A stretch of DNA of 18,248 nucleotides from Cyanobacteria bacterium UBA6984 (GTDB lineage Bacteria > Cyanobacteriota > Vampirovibrionia > Gastranaerophilales > Gastranaerophilaceae), in the NCBI GenBank assembly GCA_002450015.1, contig DJYG01000019.1, forward strand, positions 1 through 18,248, written 5' to 3'. The notes under the pieces were generated by a model that had not been told where the DNA came from, did not search any database, and was given only the letters and a program-made list of their open reading frames with translations. Both the position numbers and the translations under genes were made by a program. Below, piece after piece: positions 6,500 to 14,551 of this stretch; position 1 is the first letter of the stretch; the number at the start of each line of letters is the position of its first letter.

Positions 6500-6650
6500 A
6501 GGGTGTACTGTGACATGTAAAAGTATTGATTTTACTGACTTTTTTAAAATAAAAACGTGCAAAAACAAGTCTTTTTAATTAGGCTTGCAATCAGCTAAAA
6601 CATTTGTTATAATTAGAAATAATAAATATCTACATGTCACAGTACACCCT
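6500..6650. repeat. 151-bp element with perfect 20-bp inverted ends
   Basis: The left arm (6500-6519, AGGGTGTACTGTGACATGTA) is the exact reverse complement of the right arm (6631-6650). The 111 bases between are AT-rich and have no coding frame, but hold a promoter. There is no clear target-site duplication at the edges. It could be a miniature inverted-repeat transposable element, or a pair of identical operators around a promoter that might be looped by one regulator. The two explanations cannot be separated from this window. Confidence 0.75.
6585..6613 (+). promoter_or_regulatory. Sigma70-type promoter inside the inverted-repeat element
   Basis: TTGCAA (6585-6590), a 17-base spacer, and a perfect TATAAT (6608-6613) give the best promoter match in the window. 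Transcription would begin near 6620, so the right arm of the element lies in the first 30 nt of RNA and the leader to the next gene is about 260 nt. A weak stem (ACCCT 6646-6650 with AGGGT 6659-6663) followed by six T could act as an attenuator or give a very short RNA. Confidence 0.65.
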
Positions 6651-6879
6651 ATTTAGTGAGGGTTTGTTTTTTACTTTATTTTGATTTTTTAATTATACAA
6701 TAACTTTGTATTCAAAACTAAAACTGATATTCTAATAAATCTTATTATTTTTTGAATTTCCGAATTGAATTGTAAATTTTTGTAAAAAATATTTTAACAG
6801 AGCTAATTTTTTTTAATTTATATTCCGATATATAACATGTATCTTCCAAATGAAGATTTGTAGATGGAGAAGAAATTGT

Positions 6880-8820
6880 ATGACACACATAAATAATGTT
6901 CAAGCATTAAATGTTAGTGAAATAAAGGGCAAAGTAACAGAAGGTTTTGCATCTTTATTCATTTCAGATGCAAAACAAAACGAAATAATGAATTCCATTT
7001 ACGAAGCAGACAGAAAAATGAATGCCGCAAATCGTAATATTGATGGTGCAAATGATGAACTTGTAAAAGCTGACAATGCACAAAGTGAAGCCAATACTAA
7101 AAAATCAGATGCAACATCACAAGAAAGTAATGCAAAAGGCAAAAAAGACAGCGCACCAACAGTTGATAATGTCGCTCAAAAACGAGGTTCAACTGAACAA
7201 TCAGCAGTCAAAGCAGACTCACAAGTTCAATCTGTACAGCAATCAACAGCTAAAGTTGAAAATATATCCTCGTCTGCAACTCAAAAATCTGATACAACAG
7301 CATCAAAATTAGACAATCACGGAACAGAAATACAAAATTTGATTGCTTCAAGCGAAACTGCTGCTGCGGAAATAGAATCATTACAAAATAAAAATAATGA
7401 TGGCACAGGTGTTGGTACTTCAAGCGCATATTCACTATCAACAGGTGCAGAAATAGAAGAACAAAAAGCAAAAGGTCAAAACCAAAATGGTGAAGATGTA
7501 AGCTCAAGAGTTGATGCAAAAATGTCTGAAATTCAAAACAATTCAGACAAAATTGATTCATTAACTTCACAAGCTTCTTCTGAACAAGCAGATGCACAAA
7601 ATCAAGTTTCTGAAGCAACACAAAACGCTCAAGCTGAACAATCAACGGCTGAAAGTGCAAAATCAGAAGGAGAACAAGAAAAAAATAATTTAAATCAAGT
7701 TTTAGAATTTACAAAACAAGTTGCAACCGTTGGAGATTTACTTGATTCAACAGGAACAGTTCTTAATGCTGTTGGTGTTGGTTTACAAGCAGCAGGAGTA
7801 ACAACAACAGCAACAGGCGGCGCAGTAACAGCTACCGGCGGTGTTCTTACTGGATTGGGTGCAGGATTGACAGCTTTGGGAATACCTTTGTGTGCGTTCT
7901 TTGGCGCAGGCGCTCCTGTTGTAGCTGGTGGAAGTACAACTTCCGCAGGCGGTGTGACTACAACAGCAACAGGCGGAACAGTTACAGCAGCAGGTGGAGC
8001 ATTAAACGGAACAGGGACTGCTATTAATGTAACAGCAAAAGCTTTAAATGCCGCAGGTAAAGGTCTAAAAATCGCAACAACTGCAACTAATGGTGTTGTT
8101 CATGGAGCTCAAGGGAAATGGGATAAAGTAGCTCAAGATGCAGCAGGATTTACGGTAAATCTTGCAGGTACAACAGCAGCATTAGGCGGTATTGGTAAAA
8201 ACTTAGACGGCAAGTTACAAACAGTAACAAATTTTGCAAGTAAGCATAAAGATTTATTATCAACTGCCCAAGATACAGCAAATGCAATTAAAGACGGCGT
8301 GAAAACATATCAAGATATAAGAGATGGCAAAGACTTATCTCAAATTGCTATTGATGGTATATCCGCTTTATCTTATGGCACAGGTGCAGCAGGTTTAGAT
8401 AACATTAGTGACTTAACAAACGGTCTTTCTTACGGAATTGCAACAGCTAAAGATGCCGCTAACGGCGAATATGTAGATGCAGGACTAAATGCATTAAGCG
8501 CTCTTGCAAGCACTGATGCAGTCCACACAAGACACATGGCTGACAAGACTGATTCTGACAGTGCATTAGGAAAATATCTGAGCGGCGCTGCTAAATCTGA
8601 AAGTACTTTATACAAAGCTAGCGGTAAAATTCAAAATGTTTACGACAACTGGTTTAAATCAGACGACAGTCAACCAACTTCAGCACCAATGATTGTTCAA
8701 AACTACAATGATTCATCATATAACCAAGATACCCCTATTGTAGCACAAAATACAAGTAATTCTAAAGAGGCGCAAACTCGGTCATCAAACGAAAAAAGAA
8801 GACAAGAATTACGAGCATAA
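6880..8820 (+). CDS. Large Ala/Ser/Thr/Gln-rich protein with glycine-rich hydrophobic centre, unknown function
   Basis: The start at 6880 is preferred over an ATG at 6850 because GGAGAAG lies seven bases upstream; this gives 646 residues. I do not recognise the family. Residues 1-280 are hydrophilic and repetitive (Ala, Ser, Gln, Asn, Lys, Glu) with heptad-like helices, and no cleavable signal peptide is visible. Residues about 285-405 are almost all Gly, Ala, Thr, Val and Leu, resembling glycine-zipper membrane-inserting regions. The segment GVTTTATGG-x-VTA-x-GG is duplicated at 306 and 358, and the DNA of the two copies matches at about 32 of 38 bases. Residues 405-590 form a helical domain with several KDG/DGK turns, and the tail is Ser/Asn/Gln-rich and charged. 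The composition recalls secreted, pore-forming or translocator-like proteins, but that is inference. A strong terminator follows. Confidence 0.75.
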   Translation: MTHINNVQALNVSEIKGKVTEGFASLFISDAKQNEIMNSIYEADRKMNAANRNIDGANDELVKADNAQSEANTKKSDATSQESNAKGKKDSAPTVDNVAQKRGSTEQSAVKADSQVQSVQQSTAKVENISSSATQKSDTTASKLDNHGTEIQNLIASSETAAAEIESLQNKNNDGTGVGTSSAYSLSTGAEIEEQKAKGQNQNGEDVSSRVDAKMSEIQNNSDKIDSLTSQASSEQADAQNQVSEATQNAQAEQSTAESAKSEGEQEKNNLNQVLEFTKQVATVGDLLDSTGTVLNAVGVGLQAAGVTTTATGGAVTATGGVLTGLGAGLTALGIPLCAFFGAGAPVVAGGSTTSAGGVTTTATGGTVTAAGGALNGTGTAINVTAKALNAAGKGLKIATTATNGVVHGAQGKWDKVAQDAAGFTVNLAGTTAALGGIGKNLDGKLQTVTNFASKHKDLLSTAQDTANAIKDGVKTYQDIRDGKDLSQIAIDGISALSYGTGAAGLDNISDLTNGLSYGIATAKDAANGEYVDAGLNALSALASTDAVHTRHMADKTDSDSALGKYLSGAAKSESTLYKASGKIQNVYDNWFKSDDSQPTSAPMIVQNYNDSSYNQDTPIVAQNTSNSKEAQTRSSNEKRRQELRA

Positions 8821-8874
8821 GTCATTTAAATCTGTTTCTTGAATATATAATTTAAAAATATTTCTTTAAGATTA

Positions 8875-8918
8875 AAAAAATAGAATAATTTATACGTGTA
8901 TAAATTATTCTATTTTTT
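8875..8918 (+). terminator. 21-bp perfect hairpin terminator
   Basis: Arms 8875-8895 and 8898-8918 (AAAAAATAGAATAATTTATAC and its complement) are perfectly paired with a two-base centre, so a slightly larger loop forms in practice. The stem carries six A on the left and ends in six T on the right, so it can terminate in either direction. It closes the glycine-rich protein gene and separates it from the flavoprotein gene. Confidence 0.75.
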
Positions 8919-8960
8919 ATGCTATCTTTATATAGGTGTTATAAATCTAAAGGAAAGAAA

Positions 8961-9626
8961 ATGAAAAAAATCATTGTACTAAATGCAAGTCCGAGAAAAA
9001 ACTTCAATACAGCAAAATTGTTAAAAGAAGCTCAAAAAGGTGCTGAATCTTCTGGTGCGGAAACAGAATATTTTAATCTTTATGATTATAATTTTTTAGG
9101 TTGCAGAAGTTGTTTTGCCTGCCAGAGAAAAGGTAGCACAACAAACGGAATATGTGCTATTAAAGATGACATAAGACCTATTCTTGAAAAATGTATAAAT
9201 GCAAATGCAATAATAATTGGTAGTCCAGTATATTTCTCTTACCCAACAGGAGTGTTTAGAAATTTTATAGAAAGATTATTGTTTGCAAATCATACATATA
9301 TGGTTGACAAAGAACATGGTGGTTTAAAACGGCAATTAGATAAAGTTATTCCAACAGGTGTTATATTCACGATGAATTGTCCCGAAGAACTTGCAAATAA
9401 AATAAATTATAACATCATACTAGATGAAAATGTTAAAAGTTTAAACCATATAATGGGATATGCCGAAGGACTTTGTGCCTATGATACATATCAATTTGCT
9501 GATTATTCAAAATATAATTGCGATTTGTTTAATGAAGAAGCAAAAGCTAAAGTTCGTGAAATTCAATTCCCTAAAGATTTGGAAAAAGCATTTTATTTAG
9601 GTAAAAAATTAATTGAAATGGATTAA
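8961..9626 (+). CDS. Flavodoxin-fold NAD(P)H-dependent reductase with four-cysteine motif
   Basis: A 221-residue protein of the FMN reductase / multimeric flavodoxin group (COG0655-like). The N-terminal strand and phosphate loop IIVLNASPRKNFNTAKLLKEA (4-24) bind FMN phosphate; AIIIGSPVYFSYPTGVFRNFIERL is the second flavin-contact segment. Cys48, Cys51, Cys54 and Cys65 (GCRSCFACQRKG...NGIC) have the arrangement seen in iron-sulphur flavoproteins, although the last gap is longer than in the classical C-x2-C-x2-C-x4-7-C motif. Cluster binding is therefore possible, not shown. The start at 8961 is set by AAAGGAAAG; an upstream in-frame ATG at 8919 falls inside the terminator. The stop lies four bases before the thioesterase start, implying an operon. 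Confidence 0.85.
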   Translation: MKKIIVLNASPRKNFNTAKLLKEAQKGAESSGAETEYFNLYDYNFLGCRSCFACQRKGSTTNGICAIKDDIRPILEKCINANAIIIGSPVYFSYPTGVFRNFIERLLFANHTYMVDKEHGGLKRQLDKVIPTGVIFTMNCPEELANKINYNIILDENVKSLNHIMGYAEGLCAYDTYQFADYSKYNCDLFNEEAKAKVREIQFPKDLEKAFYLGKKLIEMD

Positions 9627-9630
9627 TAAA

Positions 9631-10419
9631 ATGAAAAAGTACACAAAAACATACAACATTATACTTGATAATATGGACTTAAATCAATACAGATTAAGAC
9701 CAATTTCAGCTATTACATATTTACAAGACGCATTTGCCAGATATTGTGCAACCAAAAGAATGGCGGCTTACGATTTGTTTGCTACAAATCAATATTGGGT
9801 AGTAACAGAATTTAATATGGACTTTATTGATGATTTACCGTTTTGGTCAGAAGAAATAAAGGTAGAAATATGGATTTCAGAATTATCAAAATTAAAAATA
9901 TATACAGATTTTAAACTATACTACAACGACAAAGTTTTTACACAAGGAAATGCTCTATGGTTTATTTTGAATAAAGAAACAAAAAAACCGTCAAAAACTG
10001 ATGCTGTTGCAGAAAAATTTGAAATTTATGATGAATTCGTATTGGGTGAACACAAAAAATTTGTTATTCCTGAACAAACTGAAGAAGTAAGCAAAATCAC
10101 ACATATAAATAACTTGTCTGACCTTGATTTTAATAACCATGTAAATAATAAAAGTTACATAAATCTTGCAGAAATGACAGCTAGCAGCGAGTTTAAAAAA
10201 ACTTACGCTTTAAAAAATCTAAACATAAAGTTTAACAAAGAAACTTTTTTAGGCGACACATTAACTTGTACAACATACAAAACTGCCATTCCGGATACAT
10301 ATAACCATATTATAGAAAAAGATGGTGTTTCAGTTTGTGATATTTCAACATCGTGGAAAGAAAAAACTAATGATGTCAACATTGTGGATTATAACTTAAA
10401 AGTAAGACAAGAAAAATAA
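9631..10419 (+). CDS. Acyl-ACP thioesterase (FatA/FatB-like bacterial type)
   Basis: A 262-residue double hot-dog protein that hydrolyses acyl-acyl carrier protein to release free fatty acids in the cytosol. The second hot-dog carries the family motif DLDFNNHVNNKSYINLAE (164-181), in which Asn168 and His170 match the catalytic Asn and His of plant Fat enzymes. The first repeat has a matching start (YRLRPISAITYLQDAFARYC) and WVVTEFNMDFIDDLPFW. The length is normal for bacterial members. The ATG at 9631 is four bases after the previous stop, while a TTG at 9613 would overlap it. It sits between a flavoprotein and a GT-C glycosyltransferase, so a role in supplying or remodelling a lipid is possible but unproven. 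Confidence 0.9.
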   Translation: MKKYTKTYNIILDNMDLNQYRLRPISAITYLQDAFARYCATKRMAAYDLFATNQYWVVTEFNMDFIDDLPFWSEEIKVEIWISELSKLKIYTDFKLYYNDKVFTQGNALWFILNKETKKPSKTDAVAEKFEIYDEFVLGEHKKFVIPEQTEEVSKITHINNLSDLDFNNHVNNKSYINLAEMTASSEFKKTYALKNLNIKFNKETFLGDTLTCTTYKTAIPDTYNHIIEKDGVSVCDISTSWKEKTNDVNIVDYNLKVRQEK

Positions 10420-10429
10420 ATTCAAAATT

Positions 10430-11902
10430 ATGGGCAAAATATTAAATATAAAAAAATTTTTTTTTATATACTTATTAATGCATCTTTTATTGTGGTCTTG
10501 TATTGCATTATTAAGACAATTATTACCAATTGATGCGGCAGAAAGCATATATTGGGGTTCATTATGCGATTGGGGAACAAACAAACATCCGCCATTGGCA
10601 GGTTGGATTTCATATTTTGTTTACAATATAACTGGCAAACTGGACTTCTCAATATATTTTTTGGGACAAATATTTATAATAATCGGATTATTTTATGTTT
10701 ATAAAATCGGTACATTATTTTTGGAAGAAACAAAAGCTATTCTTGCAACAATGATTATGGAAACATGCTATGTATATTCGTACTGCACAATATACGATGG
10801 TTTTAATCCTAATTTTTTGCTGTTTTGTTTTTTACCAATGATAGTTTATTATTTTTATTTGGCAATAAACAAAAATAAATTATCAGATTGGGTTATTCTT
10901 GGTGTTTTGGCAGGATTGGCATCTTTGGCAAAATATCAATCTATAATGCTATTTATTCCGATTTTTTTGTTTATTATTTTTACAAAACAGGGCAGACAAC
11001 AAATTAAAAAATCAGGTTTGTATGTTTCTTTATTCATTGCATTTTTAATATTTTTACCGCATTTTATTTGGCTTTTTAAAAATGATTTCTTTTCTTTAGG
11101 GTATTTTATAGAATCAGAAATTAAATATTCTGATTATTTTAATAATAATGTTAAATATATACTCTCACCTGCTTTATTTTTATTCAGACAATTCATAACA
11201 ATACTAGGAATTATTTTTATATATTTTTCCGCAAAAATAATTTTTAAAAGTCCGATGAAATTTAATAAAGAATTAAATTCCAACAGCATATTTTTAATAT
11301 ATACAGGAATATTGCCACTGTTGATACAAACAATTCCGGGATTTTTAAACGGTGCTTTTATGATTCCGGTTTGGGGATTTACATTGTTATTTTTAACCGG
11401 TGTTTTAATATTTTATTTTTTCCCTATGGATATATCTGAAAAAATCATAAAATACATAATCTCTTGGATTTTCGCTTCTATGATAGTTATATCAGTAATA
11501 TTAACTCTTGTTTACACAACAACAAGAGATTTACCATTGCTATTTCCAACAAAGAAAATACATCAAGATATAACGAAAATATATAAAGAACAAACAGGAA
11601 AAGATTTGAAATATATAGCAGGATTTATCGAGTTTAGTATTCCAATAAGCCTATATGACAGTAAAATCATAACTATATTAGATTGTTGGAGACATTCAAA
11701 TCCTTGGATAAAAGATATCAAAAAAGAAGACGTTCTTTTTATAGACAGATATAAAAGCTTTGTTATTAATGATGTTAAGGCAATTTTTCCTGAAACAAAT
11801 CCGTCTGATATAAAAATTTATAAAAGAGAAATAACAGTTAAGAGCTTAATTGGCAAAAATAAAAAATATAACATAAACTATGCAATAATAAAAAAACAAT
11901 AG
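10430..11902 (+). CDS. GT-C family membrane glycosyltransferase (PMT/ArnT-like, GT39/83 type)
   Basis: A 490-residue integral membrane protein with about nine to eleven hydrophobic segments and a soluble C-terminal domain from about 370. The N-terminal loop after the first helix, LPIDAAESIYWGSLCDWGTNKHPPLAGWIS (about 32-61), carries the acidic pair and the HPPL motif typical of this superfamily. These enzymes move a sugar from a polyprenyl-phosphate donor to a protein, lipid A or other lipid on the outer face of the membrane. Further support comes from GVLAGLASLAKYQSIMLFIPIFLF, the usual G-x-x-x-G-x-A-x-L-x-K-Y segment. The acceptor and sugar cannot be read from sequence. The gene begins ten bases after the thioesterase stop and has a weak ribosome binding site, so it is probably translated from the same message. 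Confidence 0.85.
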   Translation: MGKILNIKKFFFIYLLMHLLLWSCIALLRQLLPIDAAESIYWGSLCDWGTNKHPPLAGWISYFVYNITGKLDFSIYFLGQIFIIIGLFYVYKIGTLFLEETKAILATMIMETCYVYSYCTIYDGFNPNFLLFCFLPMIVYYFYLAINKNKLSDWVILGVLAGLASLAKYQSIMLFIPIFLFIIFTKQGRQQIKKSGLYVSLFIAFLIFLPHFIWLFKNDFFSLGYFIESEIKYSDYFNNNVKYILSPALFLFRQFITILGIIFIYFSAKIIFKSPMKFNKELNSNSIFLIYTGILPLLIQTIPGFLNGAFMIPVWGFTLLFLTGVLIFYFFPMDISEKIIKYIISWIFASMIVISVILTLVYTTTRDLPLLFPTKKIHQDITKIYKEQTGKDLKYIAGFIEFSIPISLYDSKIITILDCWRHSNPWIKDIKKEDVLFIDRYKSFVINDVKAIFPETNPSDIKIYKREITVKSLIGKNKKYNINYAIIKKQ

Positions 11903-11927
11903 ACAATAAAACGCAAGAAACCAATCG

Positions 11928-11936
11928 TGATATAAT
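11928..11936 (+). promoter_or_regulatory. Extended -10 promoter for the rmuC-family gene
   Basis: TGATATAAT is a full extended -10 element (TGn plus TATAAT). A second TATAAT follows at 11942-11947. No good -35 hexamer is at the right distance, as is common with extended -10 promoters. The first box would start transcription near 11943, leaving a very short leader containing the GGGGG ribosome binding site at 11949-11953. Confidence 0.5.
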
Positions 11937-11959
11937 GCTAATATAATCGGGGGTATAAT

Positions 11960-13045
11960 ATGGAAATATTTTTATTTTTAGGTGGATTTTTTACAGGAGC
12001 TATTATTGTTGCTTTTATTTTTGTTTTTATAGGAAACAAAAATAAAAAATCTTCAGACGAACTGACCAAACAAATGGAAATGAATTTTGAAAATTTAGCT
12101 AACAAAATTTTTGAACAAAATTCAGAAAAACTAACATCAACAAATAAAGAACGGCTAGATGATTTCTTTCAAAAATTTAAAGAAAAAATTGAAGATTTTG
12201 AAAAACGCACAAATGAAAAATTCAAATGTGAAAACGAAAATTTTATCAAATTTGATGAAAACATCAAACATTTTCTTGAAGCAGGTTCAAAAATAGCACA
12301 AGACACCTCAACTTTGACAAAAGTTATGAAATCTGACAACAGAACTCAAGGACAATGGGGCGAAATTGTTTTAGAAAAAGTTTTAGAAGCTTCAGGACTC
12401 AGAAAAGATGAAGAATATGAAATCCAAAAATCAGCAACAGTTGAAGGTCGCCCTGATGCAATTGTCAGACTACCTGAAAATAAATGCGTAATGATTGATG
12501 CAAAAACTTCATTAGCATCATTTTCAGCATATTTAGAAGCCGAAACTCAAGAAGAAAAAAATCATTATTTAAAAGAGTTTAAAGAATCAACAAAAGCTCA
12601 TATTGCAGGCTTAACAAAACGAGATTATACACCCGATGACAGCAGCATTTCTCCTGAATACGTATTAATGTTTATTCCTATCGAAAGTTGTTATTCTTTA
12701 ATGTTCTGTGATGATAATACATTATGGGATTATGCGTGGAAAAATAAAATCATGCCTGTATCACCATCAACACTGTTAGCAAGTTTAAAAATAATAAATT
12801 CATTCTTAGTTGTTAATCGCCAAAACGAAAATGCACAAGAAATTTCAAGACTTGCAACAAAAATGTTGGATAAATTCTCTGATATGGTCAAAAATATACG
12901 CGCTGCCAGAGAAAAAATTGATGCAGGTTTAAAACAACTTGACGGCAGAGATAGTTTAATTGTTAACGCGGAAAAAATGACCGAACTTGGAGCAGTAATG
13001 AATAAATCAATGCCATTGCCTGAAACAAAAGATTTAATAAGCTAA
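11960..13045 (+). CDS. rmuC: RmuC-family DNA recombination protein
   Basis: A 361-residue protein. An N-terminal membrane helix (about 4-24) is followed by a coiled coil (about 32-120) and a PD-(D/E)XK-type nuclease-fold domain. Family landmarks are GQWGEIVLEKVLEASGL (131-147), GRPDAIVRLPENKCVMIDAKTSL (163-185, with Asp166 and the D180-A-K182 pair), YVLMFIPIES, and the MPVSPSTLLASLKII segment. E. coli RmuC limits inversions at short inverted repeats and is thought to cleave or process DNA structures; the biochemical activity is not well settled. It is shorter than E. coli RmuC (about 475 residues), mostly through a shorter coiled coil. It is on the same strand as the lipid/glycan genes but has its own promoter, and it ends before a strong terminator. 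Confidence 0.9.
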   Translation: MEIFLFLGGFFTGAIIVAFIFVFIGNKNKKSSDELTKQMEMNFENLANKIFEQNSEKLTSTNKERLDDFFQKFKEKIEDFEKRTNEKFKCENENFIKFDENIKHFLEAGSKIAQDTSTLTKVMKSDNRTQGQWGEIVLEKVLEASGLRKDEEYEIQKSATVEGRPDAIVRLPENKCVMIDAKTSLASFSAYLEAETQEEKNHYLKEFKESTKAHIAGLTKRDYTPDDSSISPEYVLMFIPIESCYSLMFCDDNTLWDYAWKNKIMPVSPSTLLASLKIINSFLVVNRQNENAQEISRLATKMLDKFSDMVKNIRAAREKIDAGLKQLDGRDSLIVNAEKMTELGAVMNKSMPLPETKDLIS

Positions 13046-13075
13046 AATAAAAACGTAAATTTATTAATACATAAC

Positions 13076-13104
13076 AAAAAAGCCGCCATCGGCGGCTTTT
13101 TTTT
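13076..13104. terminator. Bidirectional intrinsic terminator
   Basis: AAAAAAGCCGCC (13076-13087) pairs perfectly with GGCGGCTTTTTT (13091-13102) around a three-base ATC loop, with eight T on the plus side and a run of T on the minus side as well. It lies between the convergent rmuC-family gene (ends 13045) and the minus-strand coiled-coil gene (ends 13120), and should stop both transcripts. Confidence 0.95.
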
Positions 13105-13119
13105 GTTTAACCATTATGC

Positions 13120-14352
13120 TTATGAGAATAATTGGAAATCTTTTTGAGCATGATTTGTTACCAAATTTTGAACAGAATTTATTTCTGTTGTAATTGAGCT
13201 ATATTCTGTTTCAAGTCTTCTCATTTGAAGATCCATTGCTTTTTCTTTTCTATCAATTTTGTTAAGTTCTGAATTATATTTTGATTCAGCAGCCGCATCA
13301 TCTGATTTATCATATTCAGTCAGAACATCCGTATTTGCTTCCAATGATACGACTTTACCATCCTTAACAAGAGCCAAATAACCATTCAACAAGCCTTGAA
13401 TTAAGAATTGAGAATTCTGACACTTTTTATATGTTTCGTTTTCAGGAACTTGTGTTGTTTCTTCATACGACGACTCTAAATAAGCTTTATATTCATTTTC
13501 ATAATTTGCCTGCTTTGTTTCATAATTATTCCAAGCTGTGATTTTGTTATTATATGTTTGCGTTTCCTGTTGTAGTTCAGTTTCAGTTTTATCATATACA
13601 ACAGGTTGACTTGCATAAAAGTTCGCTAATACCGTTTTTGCTTCCTGTAAAACTTTTTGCAATCCACTTACAGAAGAATTAACATCTGAATCAATTTTAT
13701 CAATACCCACCTTTTCAAAAGCTTCATTACACTCTTTCAATTTAAGCATAATATCTTTCACAGGTTGGTTGTTATCCCTATTTTCAGTTTTTTCTTCTAA
13801 ATTTAATATCAAATTTTCTACCGAATCAACAATATTACCTTTCATTTTTGTTAAATCTTCTTCTTTATCAAGCCTATTTTTGTCTGCACTACAATCCTTT
13901 TCAGCCCAATCATTAACCGTATCAATTAAATCCTGTATACTGCCCAAAGCCTTACTTGAAATAGCATTTTGTATTTTATCAGACTCTTTTGCTGTCAAAT
14001 TAACTCTTGTTGGTTTTTCCGTTGGTTTTGCAAAACCTGGTCTTTCTGGAGCAACAGGCTCGCTTTTTTTATATTTAATAGTTCTAATAGTTGTATTTTT
14101 AGCAGCTATTTCTTCATCAGAAGTTCTCATTACACTATAACCCATTGCCTCTAAGTCCTTTAGAGTAATTGGTTTATCATCTTTTGTTTTCAAAGTCTGA
14201 TTATTTAATTTATCTGAATATTCCAATGAAAGATTATCTTTATCAGCAGCTAATCTTAACTTTGACATTGCCAAATTTTGTTGCTTCATACTGCATTGTG
14301 ACAATCTCGAAGTCAGTGTTAATAATCTTGCTTGTGATGCTGCTAAACCCAT
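13120..14352 (-). CDS. Coiled-coil protein beginning MGLAASQARLLTLT, unknown function
   Basis: A 410-residue hydrophilic protein with no membrane segment and no cleavable signal peptide. Three parts are visible. An N-terminal helix (1-55) is rich in Gln, Ser, Ala and Leu (SRLSQCSMKQQNLAMSKLRLA). A mixed middle contains a proline-rich linker (about 94-112, PVAPERPGFAKPTEKP) followed by long helices. A C-terminal coiled coil runs over about 345-405 (KIDRKEKAMDLQMRRLETEYSSITTEINSVQNLV). I remember proteins with this same N-terminus and a similar C-terminal helix pair in Melainabacteria genomes, but know no function. The uncleaved amphipathic N-terminus resembles export signals of flagellar-type secretion substrates, which is speculation. 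The start has AGGAG at 14359-14363. It is transcribed away from the two-component genes and may be under their control. Confidence 0.8.
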   Translation of the reverse strand: MGLAASQARLLTLTSRLSQCSMKQQNLAMSKLRLAADKDNLSLEYSDKLNNQTLKTKDDKPITLKDLEAMGYSVMRTSDEEIAAKNTTIRTIKYKKSEPVAPERPGFAKPTEKPTRVNLTAKESDKIQNAISSKALGSIQDLIDTVNDWAEKDCSADKNRLDKEEDLTKMKGNIVDSVENLILNLEEKTENRDNNQPVKDIMLKLKECNEAFEKVGIDKIDSDVNSSVSGLQKVLQEAKTVLANFYASQPVVYDKTETELQQETQTYNNKITAWNNYETKQANYENEYKAYLESSYEETTQVPENETYKKCQNSQFLIQGLLNGYLALVKDGKVVSLEANTDVLTEYDKSDDAAAESKYNSELNKIDRKEKAMDLQMRRLETEYSSITTEINSVQNLVTNHAQKDFQLFS

Positions 14353-14522
14353 AAACGGCTCCTTTGTTTTTTACATAGCACATGATGAACACATATTATG
14401 TAAAATATATTCTGTCTATAACAACTTTGATTAAAAAGTTTTTGGTATGCTCTTATATTTAATCTCCGTGTTACATGTATATAAAGTCTATTTTGCCATG
14501 AAAATTGCCTTTTTTCTGATTT

Positions 14523-14551
14523 ATTATATCAGAAAACTTTACATTTGTTAA
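14523..14551 (-). promoter_or_regulatory. Strong candidate promoter for the coiled-coil protein gene
   Basis: Read on the minus strand: TTAACA (14546-14551), a 17-base spacer, then TATAAT (14523-14528) preceded by TGA to give an extended -10. The -10 lies in the loop and right arm of the 9-bp inverted repeat. The -35 hexamer lies within the right half of the first direct-repeat motif, so a protein bound there could block or recruit polymerase. Confidence 0.6.

Larger units (their letters stand above)
6292..6879. other. 588-bp non-coding region with repeats, inverted-repeat element and promoter
   Basis: No convincing open frame is present on either strand. From left to right it holds the pseudopilin leader, a group of GTCAT...ATCC repeat units (6330-6461), a 151-bp element with inverted ends (6500-6650) containing a promoter, a T-rich stretch, and the leader of the next plus-strand gene. 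No transposase, tRNA or other RNA gene is recognisable. Confidence 0.7.

Noticed and set aside
6500..6650. Reading the inverted-repeat element as a complete insertion sequence
   Set aside because: It has only 111 bp between its arms, no transposase frame and no visible target-site duplication.
7250..7660. Minus-strand 136-residue frame within the glycine-rich protein gene
   Set aside because: It is a shadow of the low-complexity coding sequence, has no ribosome binding site, and its composition is just the complement of Gln/Ser/Ala codons.
10396..10652. Two minus-strand frames across the start of the GT-C gene
   Set aside because: They lie opposite a clear membrane protein gene and have no support of their own.
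13769..14354. Three plus-strand frames of 61-123 residues opposite the coiled-coil gene
   Set aside because: They are antisense to a well-supported gene with a good start site and terminator, and have no recognisable domain.
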